Positions 50,605 to 59,225 of a stretch of DNA of 64,000 nt are shown piece after piece. Each line of letters starts with the position of its first letter. The stretch's first letter is position 1. Origin of the DNA: Hydrogenophaga sp. (lineage in GTDB: Bacteria > Pseudomonadota > Gammaproteobacteria > Burkholderiales > Burkholderiaceae_C); assembly GCF_019635465.1 (NCBI RefSeq), contig NZ_JAHBZK010000005.1, forward strand, positions 62,001 through 126,000. Direction: 5' to 3'. Both the position numbers and the translations under genes were made by a program. Below the pieces are notes generated by a model. It was given only the letters and a program-made list of their open reading frames with translations, made no database searches and had not been told where the DNA came from.

Positions 50605-51680
50605 GCTTGCACCAGTTGATCATCTCGGTAGAAGCAGGTGTGCTCGTCCAGCAGGCGCAGCAGCACAGTGTCGCCCACCGCGGGAACGCCGGCTTCGATC
50701 GGCAAACGGCTCTTGAGCGTGTGCCCACCCAGGTCGCAGGTGAGCAGCACATAGGTACCGATGTCCTGCACCCGCAGCGCACGCGCTGGCAGCGAGCGCC
50801 CGTCACCGGCCTGGCCCAGGCCCAGATACTCGGGGCGAATGCCCAGCTTCAGCGGCCCGTCCGGCAACTGGCGGCCATCGGTCAGCGCCAGCGGCTGCTC
50901 GTTGACCAGCACGCCGCCGCGCACCGCGGTGGCCGGCAGAAAGTTCATGCCCGGCGAGCCGATGAAATGGCCCACGAAGGTGTGCGCCGGGCGCTCGAAC
51001 AGGTCTTCGGCCGCCCCTTTTTGCACCGCGCGGCCACGCGACATCACCACCACTTCGTCGGCAAAGGTCAGCGCCTCCACCTGGTCGTGCGTCACGTAGA
51101 TGAGCGTGAGCTTGAGCTCATGGTGGATCTGCTTGAGCTTGCGCCGCAGCTGCCACTTCAGGTGCGGGTCGATCACGGTCAGCGGCTCGTCAAACAGCAC
51201 GGCCGACACGTCGGGCCGCACCAGGCCGCGGCCGAGCGAGATCTTCTGCTTCTGGTCGGCGCTCAGGCCGGCCGCACGGTCGTCGAGTTGGCCGTTGAGC
51301 TCCAGCATCTCGGCGATGCGCCCCACGCGCTGGCGGATCTCGGCCTCGGGCACCTTGCGGTTGCGCAGCGGAAACGCCAGGTTCTGCGCCACGGTCATGG
51401 TGTCGTAGATCACCGGAAACTGGAACACCTGGGCGATGTTGCGCTGCTGCGGCGTCTGGCGCGTCACGTCACGCCCGTCAAAACGCACCGTGCCCTGCGA
51501 CGGCGCAAGCAGACCCGAGATGAGGTTGAGCATGGTCGTCTTGCCGCAGCCGGACGGGCCCAGCAAGGCATAGGCACCGCCATCACGAAACACCATCTGC
51601 AGCGGCAGCAACGCGTAGTCGTCGTCCGACTGCGGGTTGGGCCGGTAGGCGTGCGCCAGGTCAAGTTCGATCAGGGCCAT
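50601..51680 (-). CDS. glpT: Glycerol ABC transporter ATP-binding protein GlpT (degenerate signature)
   Basis: A 359-residue ATPase with normal Walker A GPSGCGKTT and Walker B AVLFDEP and switch His in VTHDQVEALT. The signature motif, however, reads LSADQKQKISLGRG instead of LSGGQ, and the D-loop is TVIDP. With GlpS, which has LSGGQ, it should make a heterodimer with one weakened nucleotide site. C-terminal TOBE-like domain from about residue 235. Confidence 0.92.
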
Positions 51681-52759
51681 CAGCGCGCTCCTTGTCGGCT
51701 CAGCGGCGCGCGCACCAGCGGGCCGGCGGCATCGAAGACGAACAGGTGATCGGGGTTGAGATGCAGCGTGATGCGCGCACCCAGATCGAACTTGTGCACC
51801 CCCGCCAGCTGGGCGACCAGATCACCCACCTCGGCGTGCACGTGCACAAAGGTGTCCGAGCCGGCGATCTCGGCCAGCTCGACCCGCGCCTCAATCGCCA
51901 CGTCGCCCGCCTGCGTACGTTCGCGCAGGCCACCGGCGCGAATGCCCAGCACCAGGTCGTCCCCCGCCTCGTTCGGCAGGGCCAGCGACCAGTCCACCGC
52001 GTTGGCCACGCGCACGCCACCGCCACCGGCGCGGCGCGCCGGCATCAGGTTCATGGGCGGGTCGCTGAAGGCGCGCGCCACGCGAAGGTTCTTCGGGGTA
52101 TGAAACACCTCGGCCGTCGGGCCGTATTGCAGCAACTCGCCCGCATCCATCACAGCTGTGTGCCCGCCCAGCAGCAAGGCCTCGCCCGGCTCGGTGGTGG
52201 CGTACACCACGGTCGATTCGCCGCCCGCAAACAGCGCCGCCAGTTCCTCGCGCAGTTCCTCGCGCAGCTTGTAGTCCAGGTTCACCAGGGGCTCATCAAG
52301 CAACATCAGCGGTGCCTGCTTGGCCAGCGCGCGTGCCAGCGCCACGCGTTGCTGCTGCCCGCCCGACAGCTCGGCCGGCAGACGGTCCAGAAAGGCGTCG
52401 ATGTGGAGCCGCTCGGCGAGCGCGCGCACGCGGGCATCGATGTCGGGCTCGCCGCGCAAACGCAGCGGCGAGCCGATGTTTTGCGCCACCGTCATCGACG
52501 GGTAGTTGACGAACTGCTGATAGACCATGGCCACGTTGCGCTCGCGAACCGAGCGGTGGGTGACGTCCACGCCGTCCACCAGCACGCGCCCCGAACTCAC
52601 GGTGTCCAGGCCGGCCATGGCACGCATCAGACTGGTCTTGCCCGCCTGGGTGGCGCCCAGCAGTACGGTGACGGCACCGGGCACCGGCGCCAGGGTCATG
52701 GGGTACAGGTGAACCGACGGTCCGACCGTCTTCGTGATCTGATCCAGCAACAGTTGCAT
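51680..52759 (-). CDS. glpS: Glycerol ABC transporter ATP-binding protein GlpS
   Basis: A 359-residue ATPase with Walker A GATQAGKTS, Q-loop VYQQFVNYPSMTV, signature LSGGQQQRVALARAL, Walker B LMLLDEPLVNLDYK. The switch residue region is YATTEPGEALLLGG, so the usual His is replaced by Thr/Glu. It complements GlpT in the heterodimer. First gene of the glpSTPQUV-D operon; ATG at 52759 gives the family start. The stop overlaps the glpT ATG by one base. Confidence 0.92.
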   Translation of the reverse strand: MQLLLDQITKTVGPSVHLYPMTLAPVPGAVTVLLGATQAGKTSLMRAMAGLDTVSSGRVLVDGVDVTHRSVRERNVAMVYQQFVNYPSMTVAQNIGSPLRLRGEPDIDARVRALAERLHIDAFLDRLPAELSGGQQQRVALARALAKQAPLMLLDEPLVNLDYKLREELREELAALFAGGESTVVYATTEPGEALLLGGHTAVMDAGELLQYGPTAEVFHTPKNLRVARAFSDPPMNLMPARRAGGGGVRVANAVDWSLALPNEAGDDLVLGIRAGGLRERTQAGDVAIEARVELAEIAGSDTFVHVHAEVGDLVAQLAGVHKFDLGARITLHLNPDHLFVFDAAGPLVRAPLSRQGAR

Positions 52760-52915
52760 AGGGAGGTGATGGGCGCGCCCGGGCGGTAGCGCCGGCGGCG
52801 TTTTCGTTTGAGCGAATCTTTGTTCGTTTCTTTTCTTTTTGTGTTCGGTATATACCCTTAGAAGTCCATCAGTGTTTTCCGATATGTTCGTATCCGCTCG
52901 TACGGCCGCCCGACC
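52760..52915. promoter_or_regulatory. glpR/glpS divergent control region with phased TTCG half-sites
   Basis: A 156-bp gap, strongly AT-rich from 52801 to 52885. TTCG half-sites start at 52803, 52823, 52844 and 52887 (intervals 20, 21 and 43 bp). A TTCG-N6-CGAA palindrome lies at 52803-52816 and a palindromic GGTATATACC at 52847-52856 that could give -10 boxes in both directions. GTTCG/CGAAC is the GlpR half-site of E. coli, so GlpR very likely binds here. Confidence 0.65.
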
Positions 52916-53710
52916 ATGAACCTGAATCCCCGCCACACCGAACTGCTCGACGAAGTCCGCGCCCACGGCCCCCAGACCATCGAAGCGCTGGCCGAGCGCT
53001 TCGGCGTGACGCTGCAGACCGTGCGCCGCGACGTGCAGCGCCTGGCCGAGGCGGGCCTGCTGGCGCGCTTTCATGGCGGCGTTCGATTGCCAGGCTCCAC
53101 CACACAGAACATCGCCTACCGCCAACGCCAGGCCTTGCAGGCCGACGCCAAGCTGCGCATCGCGCGCGCGGTGGCGGCGCGGGTGCCCAACGGCTGCTCG
53201 CTGATCATGAACATCGGCACCACCATCGAGGCCGTGGCACGCGAGCTGCAGCGCCACCGCGGGCTGCGGGTGATCACCAACAACCTGCACATCGCCTCGC
53301 TCATGAGCGCCAACCCCGACTGCGAAGTCATCGTGGCGGGCGGCCAGGTGCGCTCGGCCGACCAGGGCATCGTGGGTGAGGCCACGGTGGACTTCATGCA
53401 CCAGTTCAAGGTCGACATCGGCCTCATCGGCATCAGCGGCATCGAGGCCGACGGCACGCTGCGCGACTTCGACTACCGAGAGGTGAAGGTGGCGCGCGCC
53501 ATCGTGGCGCAATCGCGCCAGGTATGGCTGGCGGCCGACCAGTCCAAGTTCAATCGACCGGCCATGGTCGAACTCGCGCGGCTCGACGAACTCGACGTGC
53601 TGTTCACCGACGCGCCGCCACCATCGCCATTTGCCGAACTGCTCGAGCAAAGCCACGTGGAATGCGTGGTGGCTGCCGAGCGCGAATCCATTCCAGTCCC
53701 GACGCCATGA
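52916..53710 (+). CDS. glpR: Glycerol regulon repressor, DeoR family
   Basis: A 264-residue DeoR protein with HTH residues 6-60 ([26 protein letters not shown]) and sensor domain ([41 protein letters not shown]). GlpR is released from DNA by glycerol 3-phosphate. It is divergent from the ABC operon and overlaps glpK by 4 bp (ATGA). Paralogue of the repressor at 30871. Confidence 0.93.
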   Translation: MNLNPRHTELLDEVRAHGPQTIEALAERFGVTLQTVRRDVQRLAEAGLLARFHGGVRLPGSTTQNIAYRQRQALQADAKLRIARAVAARVPNGCSLIMNIGTTIEAVARELQRHRGLRVITNNLHIASLMSANPDCEVIVAGGQVRSADQGIVGEATVDFMHQFKVDIGLIGISGIEADGTLRDFDYREVKVARAIVAQSRQVWLAADQSKFNRPAMVELARLDELDVLFTDAPPPSPFAELLEQSHVECVVAAERESIPVPTP

Positions 53711-55200
53711 CCTACCTGCTCGCCCTCGACCAGGGCACCTCCAGCTCCCGCAGCATCGTGTTCGACCGAGACGGCCGTGTGGTGGCCATGGCCCAGCGCG
53801 AATTCCCGCAGATCTACCCGCGCCCGGGCTGGGTGGAGCACGACCCGCGCGAGCTCTGGCACACGCAGCTCGACACCGCGCGAGAGGTGCTGGGCAAGGC
53901 CGGTCTGCGCGCCGACAGCGTGAGTACCATCGGCATCACCAACCAGCGCGAAACCACCCTGGTGTGGAACCGGCGCACCGGCGAACCCATCTACAACGCC
54001 ATCGTCTGGCAAGACCGCCGCGCCGAGGCCGCCTGCGCACAACTGCGCGAGCAAGGCCACGAGGGCCTGGTCCAGCGCAAGACCGGGCTGCGCATCGATG
54101 CCTACTTCTCGGGCACCAAGCTGCAATGGATCCTCGACAACGTCGAGGGCGCGCGCGCCCAGGCCGAGCGCGGCGAGCTCGCATTCGGCACCGTCGACAG
54201 CTGGCTGATCTGGCAACTCACGCGCGGCGCGCGCCACGTCACCGACCACAGCAACGCCGCGCGCACCATGCTGTTCAACGTCAACACGCTCGACTGGGAC
54301 GACGAGCTGTTGGCGCTGCTGCGCATCCCGCGCAGCCTGCTGCCCGAGGCCCTGCCCTCCAGCGCCGACTTCGGCAGTGCCGACGCCGACTGGTTGGGCA
54401 CCGCCCTGCCCATCGGCGGCGTGGCCGGTGACCAGCAAAGCGCACTGTTCGGCCAGGCCTGTTTCAAGGCCGGCATGGCCAAGAACACTTACGGCACCGG
54501 CTGCTTCATGCTGATGCACACCGGCGAGCGCTTCCAGACCAGCCAGAACGGGCTCATCACCACCTCGTGCGCGCAAGCGCCAGGGCCGGCGCAGTACGCG
54601 CTCGAAGGCAGCGTGTTCATTGGCGGCGCGGTGGTGCAGTGGCTGCGCGACGGTCTGAAGGCCATCTCGTCGAGCAGCGAGGTGCAGACCCTGGCCGAGA
54701 GCGTGCCCGACGCCGGTGGCGTGGTGCTGGTGCCGGCCTTCACCGGCCTGGGCGCGCCCTACTGGCAGCCCGACGTGCGCGGCACCATCACCGGCCTCAC
54801 GCGCGGCACCACCATTGCGCACATTGCGCGCGCCGCGCTAGAGAGCATCGCGTTCCAGAGCGCTGCGCTGCTGCAGGCCATGAGCCGCGACGCCGTGGCC
54901 GCTGGCGGTGTGCCGGTGAGCGAGTTGCGCGTGGACGGCGGTGCCTGCGTGAACGACCTGTTGATGCAGATCCAGGCCGACCTGCTGGGCATCCCCGTGG
55001 TGCGGCCCGCCGTGGTGGAAACCACCGCGCTGGGTGCGGCCTACCTCGCGGGCCTGCACGTGGGCGTGTACCGGGGCACCGCAGAGCTCAGCGCGCAGTG
55101 GCGCGCCGAGCGCCGCTTCCAGCCCACGCTGTCGCCGGCGCACGCGGCCGAAAAAATGGCCGCCTGGGAGCACGCGGTGCGTCAGACGGTTGCGGCATAG
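53707..55200 (+). CDS. glpK: Glycerol kinase
   Basis: A 497-residue FGGY kinase that makes glycerol 3-phosphate from glycerol and ATP. The phosphate loop is [20 protein letters not shown]. Glycerol-binding segments include [20 protein letters not shown] and IVWQDRR. The adenosine-side motif [16 protein letters not shown] and C-terminal [13 protein letters not shown] equivalent ([15 protein letters not shown]) are present. It trap-phosphorylates glycerol brought by the ABC system. Coupled to glpR. Confidence 0.97.
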   Translation: MTYLLALDQGTSSSRSIVFDRDGRVVAMAQREFPQIYPRPGWVEHDPRELWHTQLDTAREVLGKAGLRADSVSTIGITNQRETTLVWNRRTGEPIYNAIVWQDRRAEAACAQLREQGHEGLVQRKTGLRIDAYFSGTKLQWILDNVEGARAQAERGELAFGTVDSWLIWQLTRGARHVTDHSNAARTMLFNVNTLDWDDELLALLRIPRSLLPEALPSSADFGSADADWLGTALPIGGVAGDQQSALFGQACFKAGMAKNTYGTGCFMLMHTGERFQTSQNGLITTSCAQAPGPAQYALEGSVFIGGAVVQWLRDGLKAISSSSEVQTLAESVPDAGGVVLVPAFTGLGAPYWQPDVRGTITGLTRGTTIAHIARAALESIAFQSAALLQAMSRDAVAAGGVPVSELRVDGGACVNDLLMQIQADLLGIPVVRPAVVETTALGAAYLAGLHVGVYRGTAELSAQWRAERRFQPTLSPAHAAEKMAAWEHAVRQTVAA

Positions 55201-55205
55201 CGGCC

Positions 55206-55273
55206 TCCCCCCGCGCCGCTTCGCGTCACCCCCCATCGGGGGGCGGCACCAGAGGCCCGGCAAAGCCGGTTCC
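55206..55273. repeat. GC-rich intergenic hairpin element, copy 1
   Basis: About 68 bp with three small hairpins: CGCCGCTTCGCG, CCCCCCATCGGGGGG, and CCGGCAAAGCCGG followed by TTCC. The same order and spacing occurs at 59106-59173. It lies between glpK and proC and may work as a terminator/mRNA stabiliser or be a mobile short repeat. Confidence 0.75.
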
Positions 55274-55306
55274 TCGGTGCCCCTGGCCGCGCGCGACAAT
55301 CGCGCG

Positions 55307-56134
55307 ATGAATGCACCCACCCACCCCCTCATCACCTTCATCGGCGGCGGCAACATGGCCAGCGCCATCGTCGGCGGCCTGCTGCGCCAGGGTCACCCGG
55401 CCGGTGCCTTGCAGATCGTCGAGCCCTGGGACGAACAACGCGCGCGCCTGGCGCAGCAGTTTCCTGGCGTCGCCCTGTTCGCCGCGGCCGAGGCCCGGCT
55501 GCAGCCGTCGGACCTGGTGGTCTGGGCGGTCAAGCCGCAGACCTTCAAGGACGCCGCCCTGGCCGCCGGCCCCTTCCTGGGCCAGGCGCTGCACCTGAGC
55601 GTGGCCGCCGGCATCACCAGCGAGAGCATGGCGGCGTGGCTGAACACGCAGCGCATCGTGCGCGCCATGCCCAACACCCCCGCCCTGGTCGGCCTGGGCA
55701 TGACCGGCCTGTTCGGGCGCGACGGCGCCAGCGCGCAGGACCGCGGCCTGATCGAGACCGTGGTGCGCACCACCGGCGAACTGGTCTGGGTGAACACCGA
55801 GCGCGACCTCGACGCCGTGACCGCCATCTCCGGCTCCGGCCCGGCCTACGTCTTCTACTTTCTCGAAGCCATGCGCGACGCCGGCACCCGCATGGGGCTG
55901 CCGGCCGACACCGCGCTGCAGCTGGCCATCGGCACCTTCATCGGCGCGTCCACGCTGGCACAACGCTCGGGCGACGCGCCCCAGGTGCTGCGCGAACGCG
56001 TCACGTCCAAGGGCGGCACCACCTACGCGGCCATCACCGCCATGGACGCGGCCGGAATGAAGGCCTCGTTCGAAGCGGCGCTGAAGGCCGCGCAAGTGCG
56101 CGCGGAGGAACTGGGGCGCGAGTTCGGCGGCTGA
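55307..56134 (+). CDS. proC: Pyrroline-5-carboxylate reductase
   Basis: A 275-residue enzyme for the last step of proline synthesis. The NAD(P) loop is ITFIGGGNMASAIVGGLL. The family signature near the C-terminus (DAVTAISGSGPAYVFYFLEAM, then VTSKGGTTYAAI) is intact. Single gene, 107 bp after glpK with the hairpin repeat in between. Confidence 0.97.
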   Translation: MNAPTHPLITFIGGGNMASAIVGGLLRQGHPAGALQIVEPWDEQRARLAQQFPGVALFAAAEARLQPSDLVVWAVKPQTFKDAALAAGPFLGQALHLSVAAGITSESMAAWLNTQRIVRAMPNTPALVGLGMTGLFGRDGASAQDRGLIETVVRTTGELVWVNTERDLDAVTAISGSGPAYVFYFLEAMRDAGTRMGLPADTALQLAIGTFIGASTLAQRSGDAPQVLRERVTSKGGTTYAAITAMDAAGMKASFEAALKAAQVRAEELGREFGG

Positions 56135-56155
56135 GCCCAGCCGCCCCCTGCGGCC

Positions 56156-57208
56156 TCAATGGCGGTGGCGGTGGCGGTGGCGGTGGTGAAGGTCCGGGTA
56201 GTGCGGGTGCTTGTGCGTCAGCGCTTCGTGCTCATGCCAATGCGTGTGCGGCTCCCGCACATCCACGCCGGGCCGATGCGCATGCTGGTGGTGCAGGTCG
56301 TGCCGGTGCCGATGCGTGTGCCCCATCGCTTCGTGGGTGTGTGCGTGGGCGTGGGTTTCGCTCACATGCAGCCACACGCCCCAGGCCATGAACGCCGCGG
56401 CGAGCCAGAAGCCGGGCGTGACGGGTTCACCGACAAAGACAATTGCCACCGCCGCCCCCACGAACGGCGCTGTGGCGAAGTACGCGCCGGCGCGGGCAGT
56501 GCCCAGGCCGCGCAGCGCCAGCACGAACAGCACCAGGCTCACGCCATAGCCCAGCAGCCCCACCAGTGACGCCGCCGCCAACAGCGAAGGCCCCGGCATG
56601 GTGGCACCCAGCCAAAGCGCGATCGACACGTTCACCGTGCCCGCCACCAACCCTTTGACGCTGGCAATGAACACCGCGTCCGATGCCGACACGCGGCGCG
56701 TGAGGTTGTTGTCGATGGCCCAGCACAGGCAGGCCAGCGCAATCGCCAGCAGCCCGGACCACGATGCCGTTGCGGCAGCCTCGTCGGGCACCGCAAGCAC
56801 CACGCCACCGGCCACGATGGCCACCATGCCGAGCACGATGCGGCGATCGGCGCTTTCGCCGAACACCACCCAGGCCAGCAGCGCCGTGAGCACCGCCTCC
56901 AGGTTCAGCAGCAACGAGGCCGTGGCGCCCGCCACCTGGCTGAGCCCGACCATCAGCGCCACCGGCCCCAGCAAGCCGCCCACGGCCACGACCCCCAGCA
57001 GCCAGGGCCACTCGCCCGGCTGCAGACCGGATGGCCGCCAGCCACGGTCGCGCACCAGACGGAACAGACCCAGCCCCAGCCCGCTGCCGAGGTACAGCAA
57101 GCCGCCCAGCATCACCGGCGGTATGTCACCCACCAGCACCTTGGCCATGGGTGTGCTCGCGCCGAACAGCGCCGCCGATGCCATTGCGTAGGCGATGTGC
57201 CTGTTCAC
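56156..57208 (-). CDS. EamA/DMT transporter with a 70-residue histidine-rich tail
   Basis: A 350-residue protein. Residues 1-280 hold about ten hydrophobic helices in two EamA repeats (AMASAALFGASTPMAKVLVG; LLAIALACLCWAIDNNLTRR). Residues 281-350 are hydrophilic with 26 histidines, in two related halves (DLHHQHAHR and DLHHRHRHR), ending in four Arg-His pairs. Such tails bind Ni, Co, Zn or Cu in metal transporters and chaperones. Substrate unknown, but a metal link is likely. At DNA level the end is a GGCGGT-type tandem repeat, prone to length change. Confidence 0.85.
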   Translation of the reverse strand: MNRHIAYAMASAALFGASTPMAKVLVGDIPPVMLGGLLYLGSGLGLGLFRLVRDRGWRPSGLQPGEWPWLLGVVAVGGLLGPVALMVGLSQVAGATASLLLNLEAVLTALLAWVVFGESADRRIVLGMVAIVAGGVVLAVPDEAAATASWSGLLAIALACLCWAIDNNLTRRVSASDAVFIASVKGLVAGTVNVSIALWLGATMPGPSLLAAASLVGLLGYGVSLVLFVLALRGLGTARAGAYFATAPFVGAAVAIVFVGEPVTPGFWLAAAFMAWGVWLHVSETHAHAHTHEAMGHTHRHRHDLHHQHAHRPGVDVREPHTHWHEHEALTHKHPHYPDLHHRHRHRHRH

Positions 57209-57248
57209 GTTGGCGCCCTGTTCAATCAGCCCGCGCCGGCCGGCCGCG

Positions 57249-58136
57249 TCAGGCCACCGCGGTCACGCCGAGGACCACACCGGCAAACACCGTGAAACCC
57301 AGCCAGTGGTTGGCGCGAAAGGCCGCAAAGCAGCCTTCACGGGTGCGGCCGCGGATCAGCGCGAAGTGCCACGCCACTTGCGCCAGAGCCAACACCCCCA
57401 TCACCGCCCAGGCCACCGGCCGCACCTGGCCCCACAGCGCCGCGGTCCAGACCGCGAGGTACAGCAGGTAGAACGCCGTCACGGCGGCCACATCCGCGCG
57501 CCCGAGCGTGATGGCCGATGTCTTCATGCCGATCTTCAGGTCGTCGTCGCGGTCGACCATGGCGTATTCGGTGTCGTAGGCCAATACCCAGAAGGCATTG
57601 CCCAGCATCAGCACCCAGGCCAGCAGGGGCACCGCGCCCTGCACCGCCGCAAACGCCATCGGGATACCGAAGCTGAAGGCCACGCCCAACACCGCCTGCG
57701 GCATGGACACCACCCGCTTGGCGAACGGGTAGGCCAGCGTGATGGCCAATGCCGCGAACGACAGCGCGATGGTCAGGCCGTTGGTGGTGAGCACCAGGCC
57801 AAAGGCCGCGAGCGCGAGCACCGCGCCCACCGCCAGGGCTTCCCGCGTGGACACCCGGCCCGAGGTCACCGGCCGCTGCGCCGTGCGTTTGACGTGCCGG
57901 TCGAAGTCCTTGTCGGCCACGTCGTTGACGCAGCAACCCGCGCTGCGCATGAGGATGGTGCCCAGCGTGAACACCACCAGCAGGTGCCAGCCAGGGAAGC
58001 CGCCCGCAGCCACCCACAGCGCCGACAGCGTGGGCCACAGCAGCAGCAGCCAGCCGGCCGGGCGGTTCCAGCGGATCAGGTCCAGCCAGAGGGCGAGGCG
58101 CGACGGCGCCTGCGGCGAAGGCGCCACCGCGTTCAT
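57249..58136 (-). CDS. ubiA: 4-hydroxybenzoate polyprenyltransferase
   Basis: A 295-residue membrane prenyltransferase that joins the polyprenyl chain to 4-hydroxybenzoate in ubiquinone synthesis. The two Asp-rich motifs are [18 protein letters not shown] (near residue 70) and [20 protein letters not shown] (near 190). About eight or nine membrane helices. The start overlaps the oxyR stop by 4 bp. Confidence 0.96.
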   Translation of the reverse strand: MNAVAPSPQAPSRLALWLDLIRWNRPAGWLLLLWPTLSALWVAAGGFPGWHLLVVFTLGTILMRSAGCCVNDVADKDFDRHVKRTAQRPVTSGRVSTREALAVGAVLALAAFGLVLTTNGLTIALSFAALAITLAYPFAKRVVSMPQAVLGVAFSFGIPMAFAAVQGAVPLLAWVLMLGNAFWVLAYDTEYAMVDRDDDLKIGMKTSAITLGRADVAAVTAFYLLYLAVWTAALWGQVRPVAWAVMGVLALAQVAWHFALIRGRTREGCFAAFRANHWLGFTVFAGVVLGVTAVA

Positions 58137-59092
58137 GACAGGCGCTGCACGCCAGGCAGCTCGCAGGCGTAGACGGCGTTGCGCAGCTCGGCCACGGCTT
58201 CGTAGCGTGTGAAGCTGCGCCGCCAGGCCAGCACCACACGACGCGTGGGGGCGTCGCCGTCAAAAGGCAGGTAACGCACATAGGCCGAATCGCCCAGGTC
58301 GGCCCCGGCGGGTGGCCCGCCGTCCAGCGCGGAACGCGGCACCGACAGGCGCGGCACCAGCGTCACGCCCATGCCGGCCGCCACCATGTGCTTGATGGTC
58401 TCCAGCGACGAGCCCTCGAAACTCTTGCGAATGCCCTCGGCGTCGTTGGAGAAGCGCGCGAATTCGGGGCAGACCTCGAGCACGTGGTCGCGAAAGCAGT
58501 GGCCGGTGCCCAGCAGCAGCATGGTCTCGCGCTTGAGCTCGTCGGCCGTGATGAACCCCTTGGCCGCCAGCGGGTGGTTGTGCGGCACCGCCGCCATGAA
58601 GGGCTCGTCGTACAGCGGCGCGATGGCCAGGTTGGTGTCGGGAAACGGCTCGGCCAGGATGGCGCAATCGATCTCGCCCAGACGCAGCTGCTCCAGCAGC
58701 TTGGTGGTGAAGTTCTCCTGCAGCATCAGCGGCATCTGGGGCGTGCGGTCGATGACCTGGCGTACCAGATCGGGCAGCAGGTAGGGGCCAATGGTGTAGA
58801 TCACGCCCAGGCGCAGCGGGCCGGCCAGCGGGTCCTTGCCGCGCTTGGCGATCTCCTTGATGGCGGCTGCCTGCTCCAGCACCGTCTGCGCCTGCCGCAC
58901 GATCTCTTCGCCCAGTGGGGTGACGGCGATCTCGGTCGCGTTGCGCTCGAAGATCTTGAGCTCGAGTTCTTCCTCGAGCTTCTTGATCGCCACCGACAAG
59001 GTCGGCTGCGACACGAAACAGGCCTCGGCGGCTTTGCCGAAGTGCCTCTCACGCGCCACGGCCACGATGTACTTGAGTTCGGTGAGCGTCAT
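58133..59092 (-). CDS. oxyR: Hydrogen-peroxide-sensing regulator OxyR
   Basis: A 319-residue LysR protein with HTH in residues 1-62 ([29 protein letters not shown]). The redox pair is in [17 protein letters not shown]: two Cys eight residues apart, as Cys199 and Cys208 of E. coli. It is oxidised by H2O2 and activates peroxide defence genes; dps in this window is a plausible target. Position beside recG is common in Burkholderiales. Confidence 0.95.
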   Translation of the reverse strand: MTLTELKYIVAVARERHFGKAAEACFVSQPTLSVAIKKLEEELELKIFERNATEIAVTPLGEEIVRQAQTVLEQAAAIKEIAKRGKDPLAGPLRLGVIYTIGPYLLPDLVRQVIDRTPQMPLMLQENFTTKLLEQLRLGEIDCAILAEPFPDTNLAIAPLYDEPFMAAVPHNHPLAAKGFITADELKRETMLLLGTGHCFRDHVLEVCPEFARFSNDAEGIRKSFEGSSLETIKHMVAAGMGVTLVPRLSVPRSALDGGPPAGADLGDSAYVRYLPFDGDAPTRRVVLAWRRSFTRYEAVAELRNAVYACELPGVQRLS

Positions 59093-59105
59093 GGGCGGCT
59101 ATTGT

Positions 59106-59173
59106 GCCCCCCTGCGCCGCTGCGCGTCTTCCCCCTGAGGGGGACAACGCCAGTGGCCCGGCGAAGCCGGTTC
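59106..59173. repeat. GC-rich intergenic hairpin element, copy 2
   Basis: Same build as the element at 55206: GCGCCGCTGCGCG, TCCCCCTGAGGGGGA and CCCGGCGAAGCCGG followed by TTCC. Compensating changes keep each stem (for example CTGAGGGGG against CATCGGGGGG), which suggests the structure matters. Lies between recG and oxyR. Confidence 0.75.
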
Positions 59174-59225
59174 CACGGCGCGTGCGCGGAATGTGCGGGT
59201 GCGCTGCGCTTCGCCGGGACCAGTC

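Noticed and set aside
51680..53656. Longer GlpS reading frame reaching into glpR
   Set aside because: The extension is antisense to glpR and lacks similarity; ATG at 52759 gives the family N-terminus.
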